NCBI GenBank assembly: GCA_021325365.1
Contig: JAJPHF010000009.1
Span: forward strand, 1 to 64,000
From: Pseudomonadota bacterium
GTDB lineage: Bacteria > Chloroflexota > UBA6077 > JAJPHF01
Length of the DNA: 64,000 nucleotides
Direction of reading: 5' to 3'
The notes under the pieces are model-generated. The model saw only the letters and a program-made list of their open reading frames with translations. It made no database searches and had not been told where the DNA came from. Of this stretch, positions 17,101-25,830 are shown piece after piece. How positions within the stretch are numbered: the stretch's first letter is position 1; each line of letters opens with the position of its first letter. A program made the position numbers and the translations under genes.

Positions 17101-17904
17101 CTACACGCCGAGGAACTGGCGCTTGACGGCGTCGTCGGCCGCCAGCGCGCCGGGGGCGCCCGCGAAGACGATCTGGCCCTTGTTCATGACGTAGACGCGG
17201 TCGGCGAGCGCGAGGGCGAACGGCACGTTCTGCTCCACGAGCAGGATCGACAGGCGCTCGCGCTTTAGCTCGGCCACGATGCGCTCGATCTCCCGCACGA
17301 TCATCGGCGCCAGGCCCTCGGACGGCTCGTCCATGACCAGCAGCGCGGGGTTGGTCAGCAGCGCGCGGCCGATGGCAAGCATCTGCTGCTCGCCGCCCGA
17401 GAGAGTCCCTCCCTTCTGCCGCAGCCGCTCGCGGAGACGCGGGAAGTACTCGTAGACGCGGGGCGGCGTCCAGCCGCCGGGGCGCGGACGCTCGCCGAGG
17501 CGTAGGTTGTCGAGCACGCTCAGATCGGGGAAGATGCGCCGTCCCTGGGGCACGAGGCCGATGCCCAGGCGGGCAATGCGGTGGGCCGGCAGGCGGGCCA
17601 CGTCCTGACCGGCGAAGCGCACGGAGCCGGCGCGCGGGGGAGTGAAGCCGACGATCGTTCGAATGATGGTGGTCTTGCCGGCGCCGTTGCGGCCGAGCAG
17701 GGCCACCGCCTGCCCCTCGCCCACCGTCAGCGAGACGCCGTGCAGGATGTGGCTGTCGCCGTAGTAGGTGTGGACATCGCGCAACTCCAGGAGCGACGGC
17801 TGAGGGCCGGGGGCTGATGGCTGAGCAGGGGGCGCCACGGCATCTGCCTCCAGCTGGGCGGAGTCCGGGACGGGCGGAGACGAAGGCGAATACTCGGCAC
17901 TCAT
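17101..17904 (-). CDS. livF: Branched-chain amino-acid ABC transporter ATPase LivF
   Basis: A 267-aa ATP-binding subunit. After a 38-residue Pro/Ala-rich extension it has a complete nucleotide-binding domain: Walker A GRNGAGKTT, Q-loop GLVPQGRRIFPDLSV, signature LSGGEQQML, Walker B LLVMDEPSEGL, H-loop replaced by the LVEQN form usual for LivF. The short C-terminus (KRQFLGV) is also typical. Its ATG overlaps the livG stop by one base (TAATG), so the two are translationally coupled. It energises uptake of branched-chain or related amino acids through LivH/LivM. Confidence 0.93.
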   Translation of the reverse strand: MSAEYSPSSPPVPDSAQLEADAVAPPAQPSAPGPQPSLLELRDVHTYYGDSHILHGVSLTVGEGQAVALLGRNGAGKTTIIRTIVGFTPPRAGSVRFAGQDVARLPAHRIARLGIGLVPQGRRIFPDLSVLDNLRLGERPRPGGWTPPRVYEYFPRLRERLRQKGGTLSGGEQQMLAIGRALLTNPALLVMDEPSEGLAPMIVREIERIVAELKRERLSILLVEQNVPFALALADRVYVMNKGQIVFAGAPGALAADDAVKRQFLGV

Positions 17905-18710
17905 TACTCGGCCCCCAGCGCTTCGCTGCCCATGTAGACCTCGGCGACGCGGGGGTCGGCGCGGACCACGGCCGGGGCGCCGTCGGCCAGCACCTCGCCG
18001 TAGTGGAGAACGGTGATGCGGTCGGCCAGCGCGAAGACCACGTCCATGTCGTGCTCGATGATGAGCAGGGTCAGCTCGGCCGGGAGCGCGGCGATGGTGC
18101 GTGTCATGGCAGCGGTCTCGGCAGGCGACATGCCGGCGGTCGGCTCATCGAGCAGCAGGACGCGGGGGTGGGTGGCCAGGGCGACGGCTACCTCGAGCTG
18201 GCGCTGCTCGCCGTAGGACAGGTCGCGGACGCGCGTGTCGGCGCGGGCGGCGAGGCCCAACGCGCCGAGCGCGTCGTCGGCCTCGGCGGCGAGGGCGGCC
18301 AGGCGCGCGGCGGGCGCCCAGAGCTGCCACGCCACGCCGCGTCGCGCCTGCACCGCCAGGCGCACGTTCTCGCGCACGCTGAGCCCCGGGAACAGGTTGT
18401 TGCGCTGGAAGGTTCGAGCCAGACCGAGCGCGGCCAGGCGATGCGGCGGCAGGCCCGTCACGTCGGCGCCCGCCAGGTAGACGCGGCCGGAAGTGGGCGC
18501 TAGCTCGCCGCTGACGAGGTTGAACAGGGTGGTCTCGCCGGCGCCGTTAGGGCCGATGAGCGCGCGCCGCTCGCCGGGCGCAACGGCGAAGCTCACGCCG
18601 TTCACGGCCGTCAGCCCCCCGAACTCGCGTCGCAGCCCATCCACTCGAAGGGCCGCGTGCTGAGTGCTGAGCGCTGAGTGGTTCGGCTGCGGTCGCCGCG
18701 CGCCATTCAC
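17904..18710 (-). CDS. livG: Branched-chain amino-acid ABC transporter ATPase LivG, altered Walker A
   Basis: A 268-aa ATP-binding subunit. The Q-loop (LARTFQRNNLF), signature (LSYGEQRQLE), Walker B (VLLLDEPTAGM) and H-loop (LLIIEHDMDVVF) are intact. Walker A, however, reads GPNGAGETT: the essential Lys is Glu (codon GAG at 18534-18536 where AAG is expected). I chose the GTG at 18710 because GGGGGAG lies 9 nt upstream and a TACAAT hexamer at 18750-18755 places the transcript start just before it. An ATG at 18740 is the alternative. The N-terminal SALSTQHAAL is translated GCTGAG-type repeat. It is coupled to livF. Confidence 0.88.
   Translation of the reverse strand: MNGARRPQPNHSALSTQHAALRVDGLRREFGGLTAVNGVSFAVAPGERRALIGPNGAGETTLFNLVSGELAPTSGRVYLAGADVTGLPPHRLAALGLARTFQRNNLFPGLSVRENVRLAVQARRGVAWQLWAPAARLAALAAEADDALGALGLAARADTRVRDLSYGEQRQLEVAVALATHPRVLLLDEPTAGMSPAETAAMTRTIAALPAELTLLIIEHDMDVVFALADRITVLHYGEVLADGAPAVVRADPRVAEVYMGSEALGAE
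18657..18679. repeat. GCTGAG-type short dispersed repeat
   Basis: GTGCTGAGTGCTGAGCGCTGAGT, read on the minus strand within the livG N-terminus as ALSTQH. Confidence 0.7.
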
Positions 18711-18749
18711 GAGCAGATACTCCCCCGTGCGTTGCTGCATGTGAACCGG

Positions 18750-18755
18750 ATTGTA
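18750..18755 (-). promoter_or_regulatory. -10 hexamer for livGF
   Basis: The minus strand reads TACAAT, the same -10 sequence seen ahead of lysR, tatA and pepA here. No good -35 is seen. The predicted transcript start is near 18743. Confidence 0.45.
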
Positions 18756-18839
18756 GCCGCTTCCTGGGCCACGAGAACGAGTCACGAGGCGAACCGTTCG
18801 CCCCGCCTGCCGGGTCGCGGGCGGGGGGTGAGCCGACGG

Positions 18840-20922
18840 TCAGAAGGCGTTCGGGCCGCCGCCCACAAACGTGGGCCAGGCGCCGCAGCCATCGGTAGCG
18901 GTCAGGCCCACGGTGCTCGCCTGTCCGGGCGTCAGCCGCTCCACCAGGAAGGTCGCCTGCGTCGTGCCGGGCGCGAGGGTCCAGGTGAAGGGAACGCTCT
19001 GCGCGAATAGGCCCGCGTATACCAGCGTGTTGCTACCGGCGTTGAAATTGGTGCTGGCCAGCAGGTTGGCTGGCGCGCCCGGATTCGTGTTCGCCGTCAC
19101 CACCACGCGCAAGCGGCCATCGCCGTTCGGTGTGGCCACGACGCTCACGGGCGGACGCGGCGCGCAGGGGCTCGGCGTGGCGGTCGCCGTGGGGCTCGAC
19201 GGCGCCGCGGTGGTGGTCGCGGTTGGCGTTGCCGTCGTCGGCGGCGAGGGGGTGCCCCTGGGCGTCGGCGTGGCGGTAGGGCCGTTGGTCGACGTGCTAG
19301 CCGGCGTGGCCGTAGCATTGTTGCCTGGCGTGACCGTCCTGGTGGGCGTCGTAGTGCCGGTCGGCCTGTCAGTTGGCGTGGGCGTCACCGTGCCGGTGGC
19401 CGTGACGCTGGGCGTCGTGGTGCTGGTGGGCGTCGTGGTGCTGGTGGGGGCGGGCGTGTTGGTCGCGGCGCTGACGGCCGTTTGGAGCGTGACGGTGTTC
19501 GGTGCGTTCGGATCGAACTCGTTGGCCACGACCGTGGCCGTGTTGCTCAGCGTCGTCCCGGCCGCCGCGGCCTGGAGCCGCACCACGACGTCGACCTGCG
19601 CGCTGGCCGAGACGGCCAATCCGCCCAGCGGACAGGTGATGGTGCCCGACGCGCCGATCGCCGGCGTCGTGCAGATGACGCCGGTGGGCGGATTGATGGA
19701 CTGGAATCCGACCAGCGCGGGCAGGTTGTCAACGAGGGTGACGCCCGTCGCGGCGCTGGGGCCAGCATTGGCGACCGTCAGGCGGTAGGTGATGGTTTGG
19801 CCCGGCGCGACCGGATCGGGCGGCCCCAGGCGGGCCTTGCCGATGGTGAGGTCGGCGCGCAGTGGCACGGAGGCAATCGCCCAGGGATGCACCATGGGAT
19901 CGCCGGCCCAGCGCACGCTCTGGGCCCCAGTCCCCGGGTCTACCTGAATGATGCCTCCCGTGTTGTTGAGAGCATCGGGGCAGCAGTTCAGATTGGCGAC
20001 GAAGAAGGCAACCCCCCGGCACGGCGGCGATACCCCGTGGGCCCGCGAGAAGCACCGTTGCCGGAATGGGCACCATCGATTGGGCACCGGTCCCGGGATC
20101 GACGCGCACGACCGCCGGATCGAAGCCGACGGAACCCACAGCGTAGAGGAAGCCGTCAGAGCCCACGGTGATCCCCATCGGCTGCGCGAGCTGGGTAAAG
20201 AAACTCGTGCAGCACGACACCAGCACCGTCTGATTCGCGTTGACGTTGGTATTGGTCGGGTCGAGCTTGATGATCCCGCCGTTCGCACCGGTGCAGCAGG
20301 CAGAATCCGCCACGAAAACGTTGCCATCTGCGGTGATCGTGATGCCCATGGGATTGTTCAGGAATTGCCCCTGGGAGACCAAAGTCTGCTGGCCGGTGGC
20401 GGGGTTCACGCGAATAATGCCGTTGATGAGGTCGGAGACGTAGATCGTGCCATTGTGCGCGACCGCCATGCCCCACGGGCTGAGCAAGTAGCTGGTCGAC
20501 GCGGGTGGCGTCAGCGCGTCTGCCAGAATCGTCTGGGCTCCGGACACCGGGTCCACGCGGATGACCGCGCCATGCCCGCTCGCGCAACAGGAGTTGTCGA
20601 CCACGTACACGGTGCCGTCCGGCGCGATTGCCACGCCCGTTGGGGACACGAAAATGGACCCTGGTGGCACGGGAACCGCGTGTGGCGTACCCGGCGACGG
20701 GCTTAGCTCGATCAGGCCAGGCAAGAACGAATTGGGAACCACGTTGCTGTCGGCGACGAACAGCTCGCCGGGGGGCGGCGCTTGCGCGGCGGCGACGGGG
20801 ACCTGCAGGGCGCTCACGACGGCGACCAAGGCCGTGACCAGGAGCGCCCGGTATATTCTGGAAGGCGCCGGCGCGTTCGTGGCGACATGGCAGCACAGTG
20901 CGCTCAGAAGCCGTCGATGCAC
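18840..20922 (-). pseudogene. Secreted beta-propeller/DUF11 protein, frameshifted at a C6 run
   Basis: Two overlapping frames together encode one protein. From the GTG at 20922 (GAGGAGG upstream) comes a signal peptide and NHL/SMP-30-like propeller repeats (for example DGTVYVVDNSCCASGHGAVI, DGNVFVADSACCTGANGGII). At the six-C run 20012-20017 the frame shifts, and homology continues in the other frame as VAFFVANLNCCPDALNN. Next come a DUF11-like repeat domain (DLTIGKARLGPPDPVAPGQT), a Thr/Pro linker of about 100 residues and a C-terminal beta domain. Removing one base restores 693 residues. It could be a real mutation, phase variation or a sequencing error. It lies between livM and livG. Confidence 0.75.
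19411..19446 (-). repeat. Exact 18-bp tandem duplication in Thr/Pro linker
   Basis: Two exact copies of GGCGTCGTGGTGCTGGTG, coding for TSTTTP-type units. Confidence 0.8.
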
Positions 20923-21037
20923 GGAGCCTCCTCGTGGACACCGGGGCGAAAGTGGGGAATAGTGGGGCCGCGCGTCCGTCTGGGCCAGTATACAGGGCTT
21001 CCGGTGCCAGCCTTAGCGCTGAAGACAGGCGTGGCAC

Positions 21038-22036
21038 TCAGCGACGACGTCTGAACGACGCGACGGTGCGGCGCCAGATGCCGACGAGGCCGAAGCGGGC
21101 GACGAGCACGAAGACGATGAACACGCCCCCCATGATCATCGGCCAGCGCTCGGTCTGCGAGCTGACCAGGTTCTGCAGCAGCAGCACCAGACCCGCGCCG
21201 AGCACCGGGCCGACGAGCGTGCCGGCGCCGCCGATGGTGACCATGACGAGCACCTGGCCGGACATCGTCCAGTTTAGCTCGGCGGGCGAGACGAACACGT
21301 TCAGGTACGTCTCCAGGGCGCCGGCCAGGCCGACGAGCACGCCGGCGAGCACGAAGGCGGCGAGCTTGTAGCGGCCCACGTCGTAGCCGATGGCGCGCAT
21401 GCGCGCCTCGTTCTCGCGGATGCCGACGAGCGCGTGGCCGAACGGGGAGGCGACGACGCGGCGCAGGGCGAGGTAGACGAGCAGGAAGAGCGCCAGGATG
21501 AACAGGTAGAAGCGCGCTGGATCGGCTAGCTCCCCGCCGCCGGCCACCAGGCCGAGGGCGGGCCGCGGGATGGCCGATAAGCCGTTCGAGCCGCCGGTGA
21601 CCGGCGTCCACTTGAAGGCGACGGCATAGAGCACCTGGGCGAAGGCGAGCGTGAGCATCAGGAAGTAGATGCCCGCGGTCCGGATCGAGAGGTAGCCGAT
21701 GACGAGCGCGGCCAGGGCCGCGGCGGTGAGCGCGAGCGGCAGGGTGACGCCCAGGTGGTTGGTGAGGCGGATCGAGGCGATGCCGGCGACGTAGGCGCCG
21801 GTGCCGAAGAAGGCCGCGTGGCCGAACGAGACGAGCCCGGTGTAGCCGAGAAGCAGGTCGAGACTCATGGCGAAGATGCCGAAGATCAGGACCTCGGTGA
21901 GCAGGCTGAGCAGGTAGGGCGGCACGACGAACGGATAGGCGACGAGCGCGGCCGCGACCAGTGCTGACAGCAGCCAGCGGCTCGCGGGGAGGGCGCCCTT
22001 TCGGGCCAGTCGCGCCTCGGCTTCCACCGGTGACAC
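21038..22036 (-). CDS. livM: Branched-chain amino-acid ABC transporter permease LivM
   Basis: A 332-aa permease with about nine to ten membrane helices (LLSALVAAALVAYPFVV, LLGYTGLVSFGHAAFFGTGA, LFLLVYLALRRVVASPFGHA). The cytoplasmic coupling region GHALVGIRENEARMRAIGYD, the EAA-like loop of the LivHM family, is well conserved. The GTG start (MSPVEAEARL) follows AGAAAGAG. It forms half of the inner-membrane channel energised by LivG/LivF. The usual livH and binding-protein genes are absent from the window, and a propeller gene separates livM from livGF. Confidence 0.92.
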   Translation of the reverse strand: MSPVEAEARLARKGALPASRWLLSALVAAALVAYPFVVPPYLLSLLTEVLIFGIFAMSLDLLLGYTGLVSFGHAAFFGTGAYVAGIASIRLTNHLGVTLPLALTAAALAALVIGYLSIRTAGIYFLMLTLAFAQVLYAVAFKWTPVTGGSNGLSAIPRPALGLVAGGGELADPARFYLFILALFLLVYLALRRVVASPFGHALVGIRENEARMRAIGYDVGRYKLAAFVLAGVLVGLAGALETYLNVFVSPAELNWTMSGQVLVMVTIGGAGTLVGPVLGAGLVLLLQNLVSSQTERWPMIMGGVFIVFVLVARFGLVGIWRRTVASFRRRR

Positions 22037-22350
22037 TCTTTCTGTTCCGTATGCCGTGTAGTCAGGGCGCGAGAGCGGGAGCGACCTGACTCGGCATGCG
22101 CTCGGCTGAGGTTAGGTGCCCTGTGCTATGATGCGCGGCGCCGCTCGATGTGACGAGCACGCTCACGGGCGGAGCAAGCAGTGCTCTACACGACTGCACG
22201 CCATACCCCGTCGGGCGTGCAGGCCCGGTCCCCGCGCGCGAGACTGTTAGCTTATACTCTGCCAGCAAACGAACTGCCACCGGCAAGGGCCGCGACGGGC
22301 GGTGCCCAGAGCGTGGCGGGGTCGCCCGGCGCACGAAAGGACGCAGCCGA
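22037..22350. other. Divergent intergenic region, livM / cupin
   Basis: No gene is seen. It holds an inverted repeat, CTGCACGCC at 22194-22202 and GGCGTGCAG at 22214-22222 with an 11-nt loop, plus TATGAT near 22127 and TATACT near 22254 as possible -10 hexamers without clear -35 partners. Confidence 0.4.
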
Positions 22351-23337
22351 ATGGTGACATTTTATGACGAGTGGTTGGCCGCGGGCGCGCAGGCCGAGGA
22401 GGCGTTTCGCTGCTCGCCGATGATCGCGCACGACCGGCAGATCCCCTGGGTGCGCACGCGGCAGGACGCTCGGGTGAAGCTGATGGTGGACAACTCGCTG
22501 GGTTTCCCGACGATGGGCGGGAGCGTGCTGAAGGGCGAGATTCCCGTTGGCTGGCACACGGGCAAGCACACGCACGGCGAGGAGGGCATCTACATCCTGA
22601 AAGGCCAGGGGTTCAGCGTCATCAACGGCCAGCGCTTCGACTGGAAAGAAGGCAGCGCGCTGCACATCCCCTACCGCGCCGAGCACCAGCACTTCAACAC
22701 CGGCGACGAGCCGGCGGTGTACCTGTCGGGCATGGCGTTCCCGCTGGAGCGCTTCGTGCATCTGGCGCGGCTGGAGCAGCTCGAAGACTGCGGCCCCACC
22801 GATCCCGCCGTGCTGGCCGCGATCCCGCCGGAGCGGTCGCAATACCTGGAGGGCGGCGCGCGAGCGGTGATTCACCTGGAGCAGGCTGGCGCCGACGACT
22901 CGTTCCACCCGCAGGCGCACCTGGCGTCGGCCCAGAACCAGCACGCATTGGCCCTGTACCTGGTCGTGCCGAAGAACGGCTTTCAGGCCACCAGCGTAGC
23001 CGTGACGTCCATCTTCGAGGAGCCGCCCTACCACCACAGCGGCCGCCACAAGCACCTGGAGGCGGTCATCTACGTGCTGGAGGGGGAGGGGTACAGCGAG
23101 GTGCAGGGGCGCGACGAGCGGTGGGAGGCAGGCGACATCCTGCACGTGCCGCCGGCGATGTTCGAGCACGAGCACTACAACGACAGCCCGAAGGCGTACC
23201 GCCAGGTGCGTATCCAGTTCGGCATCCGCTACTGGTTCACGGACATCTGGCCGGAGGGCTACACGGCACAGCGGTGCTACGACGAGTACGGGCAGCCGAT
23301 CATCGCGGGGATGATCGAGCGGGTGCGGGAGAGGTAG
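22351..23337 (+). CDS. Double-cupin protein (bicupin dioxygenase-like)
   Basis: A 328-aa protein with two cupin barrels. The first shows HTGKHTHGEEGIYILKGQGF with a later His in PYRAEHQHFNTG. The second shows HHSGRHKHLEAVIYVLEGEG with PPAMFEHEHYND. Both retain the His/His/Glu/His metal-ligand pattern, so both may bind Fe or Mn. This plan resembles gentisate or 1-hydroxy-2-naphthoate dioxygenases, but the substrate cannot be inferred. The ATG at 22351 follows AAAGGACG. It is divergent from livM. It ends directly at a GC-rich repeat. Confidence 0.8.
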   Translation: MVTFYDEWLAAGAQAEEAFRCSPMIAHDRQIPWVRTRQDARVKLMVDNSLGFPTMGGSVLKGEIPVGWHTGKHTHGEEGIYILKGQGFSVINGQRFDWKEGSALHIPYRAEHQHFNTGDEPAVYLSGMAFPLERFVHLARLEQLEDCGPTDPAVLAAIPPERSQYLEGGARAVIHLEQAGADDSFHPQAHLASAQNQHALALYLVVPKNGFQATSVAVTSIFEEPPYHHSGRHKHLEAVIYVLEGEGYSEVQGRDERWEAGDILHVPPAMFEHEHYNDSPKAYRQVRIQFGIRYWFTDIWPEGYTAQRCYDEYGQPIIAGMIERVRER

Positions 23338-23339
23338 CC

Positions 23340-23510
23340 CCGTCCCCAATCGCGGGGAGGTGGGGGACACCCCCGCACCCCAGGAGAAAAAGAAAAGGGG
23401 CAATTGGGGGGACACCCCCAACCCCCCGGCAGGGGAGCCCCGCACCCCCGGGGCGGAGACGGAGCATTAGCCCCTGGCAGGGGAGCGGCTCGGCACCCCC
23501 GGGGAAGATG
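23340..23510. repeat. Composite GC-rich repeat, locus A
   Basis: The order is CCCCAATCGCGGGG, then TGGGGGACACCCCC, then two units of about 48 bp of the form CCCCTGGCAGGGGAGCGG followed by GCACCCCCGGGG. The same parts in the same order occur at 28040-28245. It runs into the 3' end of the AAA+ gene, coding for its last residues. Confidence 0.8.
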
Positions 23511-24378
23511 GACGGGTGCCCCAGTTGCTGGCGAGGCGGTCGGCGCCGATGAGGGCGGTGGAAGGGCGGCCGAGCAGGGTCTCGACGTACTCGCGGACGG
23601 CCAGGCGCTCGGCGTCGCGGATGCTGACGAGCCGGCCCGCCTCGGCGGCGCGCTGCACGCGGTCGCGGAGGGCGCCGATCTGGGCGGCGCTCAGGTGCTG
23701 CGCCTCGGCGGCGCGGACGGCGACCTCGACGAACAGCGCCGGCTCGGGCGTGCCCACGGCGTAGGCCAGGAAGCGGTCGAGAATCGCCTCGTCCACCAGG
23801 TCGGGCCGGTTGCTGGTCAAGAAGACGACCGTGCGGCTGGTGTCGAGATTGTCGACGGAGTGGAAGAACACGCTGTCCTGGGAGAAGTGCCACTCCTTGG
23901 CGTTGTCGCTGCCGCGCGCCATGAGCACCGATTCGACGTCGTCGAAGAGGATGATCGAGCGCTGGTCGGGCTCGGCGAAGCCTTTCTCGGCCAGGGTGAA
24001 CACCTCCCGGATGCGCGCCTCGCTCTCGCCGTAGCGCGAGCGGGCGATCTCGCCGCCGTCGATGAGCGCCAGGACGACCTGGTGGGCGCTCGGGCTGTCG
24101 GGATCGGAGAAGCGGCGGCACAGCTCGTAGGCGACGCGGCGGGCGAGGGTGGTCTTGCCGACGCCGGGCGGGCCGCCGAGAAAGAAGCCCTTCACGGCGC
24201 TGCGCCGCACGCCGCTGGCCCACTGGTGGGCCACGATGGCGACCGTCTCGGCGAGCACGTCGCGGTAGTAGCGGCCCAGCAAGTCGTGCTCGGTCGTCGC
24301 GAGCCCGTCATGAGTCTCGACGACGCGACCGAATTGCTGCTCGAGGTCGGCGAACGAGTAGAGGTTCTGAAGCTGCAT
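23467..24378 (-). CDS. AAA+ ATPase of unknown function
   Basis: A 303-aa single-domain AAA+ protein. Walker A is GGPPGVGKTTLA, Walker B is IILFDDVESVL (Asp-Asp-Val-Glu rather than the usual DE), sensor 1 is VVFLTSNRPDLV and the likely Arg finger is in ILDRFLAY. The N-terminal 60 residues (NLYSFADLEQQFGRVVETHD) are helical. The start at 24378 (MQLQNLYSF) follows GGTGGG. The C-terminal tail SSPGVPSRSPARG is encoded by the adjacent GC repeat, so the original stop may have been lost. No partner gene adjoins it; the substrate is unknown. Confidence 0.8.
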   Translation of the reverse strand: MQLQNLYSFADLEQQFGRVVETHDGLATTEHDLLGRYYRDVLAETVAIVAHQWASGVRRSAVKGFFLGGPPGVGKTTLARRVAYELCRRFSDPDSPSAHQVVLALIDGGEIARSRYGESEARIREVFTLAEKGFAEPDQRSIILFDDVESVLMARGSDNAKEWHFSQDSVFFHSVDNLDTSRTVVFLTSNRPDLVDEAILDRFLAYAVGTPEPALFVEVAVRAAEAQHLSAAQIGALRDRVQRAAEAGRLVSIRDAERLAVREYVETLLGRPSTALIGADRLASNWGTRPSSPGVPSRSPARG

Positions 24379-24545
24379 GCTGTCCCACCTGCGCGCCTGG
24401 CGCCCCGGTCCGCGCGTCGCCGCGCCCACCCGAACGCGCCACGACTATAGCAGAGTGGGACGGCCCTGGTCTTGCGGCGGAGGCGGGCCGTGTCCGGCCT
24501 GCTCCCCGGCGCCGGCCGCGGCGGTGCTCGCGAGGGAGACGCGAA

Positions 24546-24572
24546 GCGGGGCGGGCCACTGGCCCGCCCCGC
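24546..24572 (-). terminator. Terminator stem-loop
   Basis: A 12-bp stem GCGGGGCGGGCC / GGCCCGCCCCGC with loop ACT, 18 nt past the stop of the small membrane protein. Confidence 0.65.
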
Positions 24573-24590
24573 AGAATGTGCGCTGAAGGG

Positions 24591-24947
24591 CTAGAACGTG
24601 GGGCGGTCGCGCGTCTCCTGCACGACTTCCTGCTCGGCCGACCCCGTGGCCGGCGCCGTGGTGGTCGGCCCCGGCGGCGCGGGCGCCGCTGCAGGGGGCG
24701 GGGCTGCGACCGGGGCCGCGGGTGTTGCCGTGCCGGCGGCCGAGGTCGCCGTGCGGGTCGTGCGGCTGCGGCCCATGAACGGCATCACGAACATGTTGAA
24801 GATGGCGCCGAGGAGTGCCAGCACGAGCAGCACCGGCAGCCAGAAGCCAAGATTCACGCCCAGCCGCACCGTACCGGATAGCTCCAGCGCCCACGCGAGC
24901 GCCAGGATCACCACCGCCATCCAGAGAAACCCTGCTGCACCACCCAT
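24591..24947 (-). CDS. Small two-helix membrane protein
   Basis: A 118-aa protein starting MGGAAGFLWMAVVILALAWA at the ATG behind AAGGAGA. Two hydrophobic helices (residues 6-24 and 35-58: VNLGFWLPVLLVLALLGAIF) are followed by a 60-residue Ala/Pro/Thr-rich, probably disordered, cytosolic or external tail ending EVVQETRDRPTF. Two-helix plus tail proteins of this kind are common and uncharacterised in related genomes. A clean terminator follows, so it is a monocistronic unit. Confidence 0.7.
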   Translation of the reverse strand: MGGAAGFLWMAVVILALAWALELSGTVRLGVNLGFWLPVLLVLALLGAIFNMFVMPFMGRSRTTRTATSAAGTATPAAPVAAPPPAAAPAPPGPTTTAPATGSAEQEVVQETRDRPTF

Positions 24948-25264
24948 TCTCCGTCTCCTTTCGGTTGCCTTAGGACGCGTCCACCCTCGTAATGCAAGCG
25001 CTGTGCCATGCCTCACCGGTAGGCAGTGTAGCGGCTTTCGTGAGAGCGTGAAGGTCGTGCCGCGGCATAGGGCAGAGCGGGCATATAGAGGCGGCGCCGG
25101 GCTGCCGGTGCGTCACGGCGATGAGCGAGGACGCGGCGGGCGGCGCGGGTCATGGATGAGGCGAGGGGCTGCTGGCGAGGCCTGGGTGGCCGGGGCGTCG
25201 CGGCCAGCGGGGAGGGGCCGCGGAGGCTGCTGGCGAGGGCGTGAATAGCATGGCGCGGTGCGGA
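24948..25264. other. Intergenic region without recognisable gene
   Basis: About 317 nt of GC-rich sequence upstream of the small membrane protein. Open frames here lack plausible composition or start sites, and I see no RNA gene. Confidence 0.4.
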
Positions 25265-25293
25265 GTGGATGCGCGCCAAGGCCGCGCATCCAC
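25265..25293 (-). terminator. Terminator stem-loop after the GlcG-like gene
   Basis: An 11-bp perfect stem GTGGATGCGCG / CGCGCATCCAC with a 7-nt loop, 19 nt beyond the stop. Confidence 0.6.
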
Positions 25294-25311
25294 CCCGGGG
25301 GGTGAACCGGC

Positions 25312-25830
25312 TTAGGAGAATGCGGCGACGCCGGCCTGAGCCACCTCGGTGTCCTGCTCGGGGGTGCCGCCGCCCGCGCCGCTGCCGCCGAGCAGCTCGC
25401 CGCCGCGCATCACCGGCAGGCCCCCGCCGCCCAGCCAGATGTGCGGTAGGTTCGCGAAGCTGGCGAGGCGCGCGGGGTCGCTCTGCGCGCGGTCGCCGAG
25501 CGCCTGGGTGGAGCTACGGAAGCCGGCCGCGGTGACCGCCTTGCGCAGGACGATCTCGATGCCGCCGAAGCCGCTGCCGTCCATGCGCGCGGCCGCCTTC
25601 AGGTTCCCCCCGTCGTCCACCACGACGACGGTCATCGGCACGCCGATCTCGCGGGCCTTGGCGATGGCCGCGTTGATCATCGTCTGCGCGGCGGCGAGGG
25701 ATAGGCCGCTCCCCGCGCCCTGAGCCTGGACGCTCGCTGCCGGTCCAGCCAGCGTCGCCGCGACGGCCAGACCGCCCAGGCTCGCTCCCCCCAATAGCTC
25801 CCGCCGAGTCAGCCCGCTCAGCTCTGCCAC
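25312..25830 (-). CDS. GlcG/HbpS-family heme-binding-type protein, Tat-exported
   Basis: A 172-aa protein. The N-terminus TRRELLGGASLGGLAVAATL is a twin-arginine signal, so it should be exported folded. The rest is a GlcG/HbpS domain (PF03928 type): AAQTMINAAIAKAREIGVPM, VVVVDDGGNLKAAARMDGSG, KAVTAAGFRSSTQ, and a Gly-rich C-terminal PVMRGGELLGGSGAGGGTPE. Members bind heme or small ligands extracellularly; here this is inferred from fold only. It is transcribed alone and has its own terminator. The divergent gene is DUF2520/panB. Confidence 0.88.
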   Translation of the reverse strand: MAELSGLTRRELLGGASLGGLAVAATLAGPAASVQAQGAGSGLSLAAAQTMINAAIAKAREIGVPMTVVVVDDGGNLKAAARMDGSGFGGIEIVLRKAVTAAGFRSSTQALGDRAQSDPARLASFANLPHIWLGGGGLPVMRGGELLGGSGAGGGTPEQDTEVAQAGVAAFS

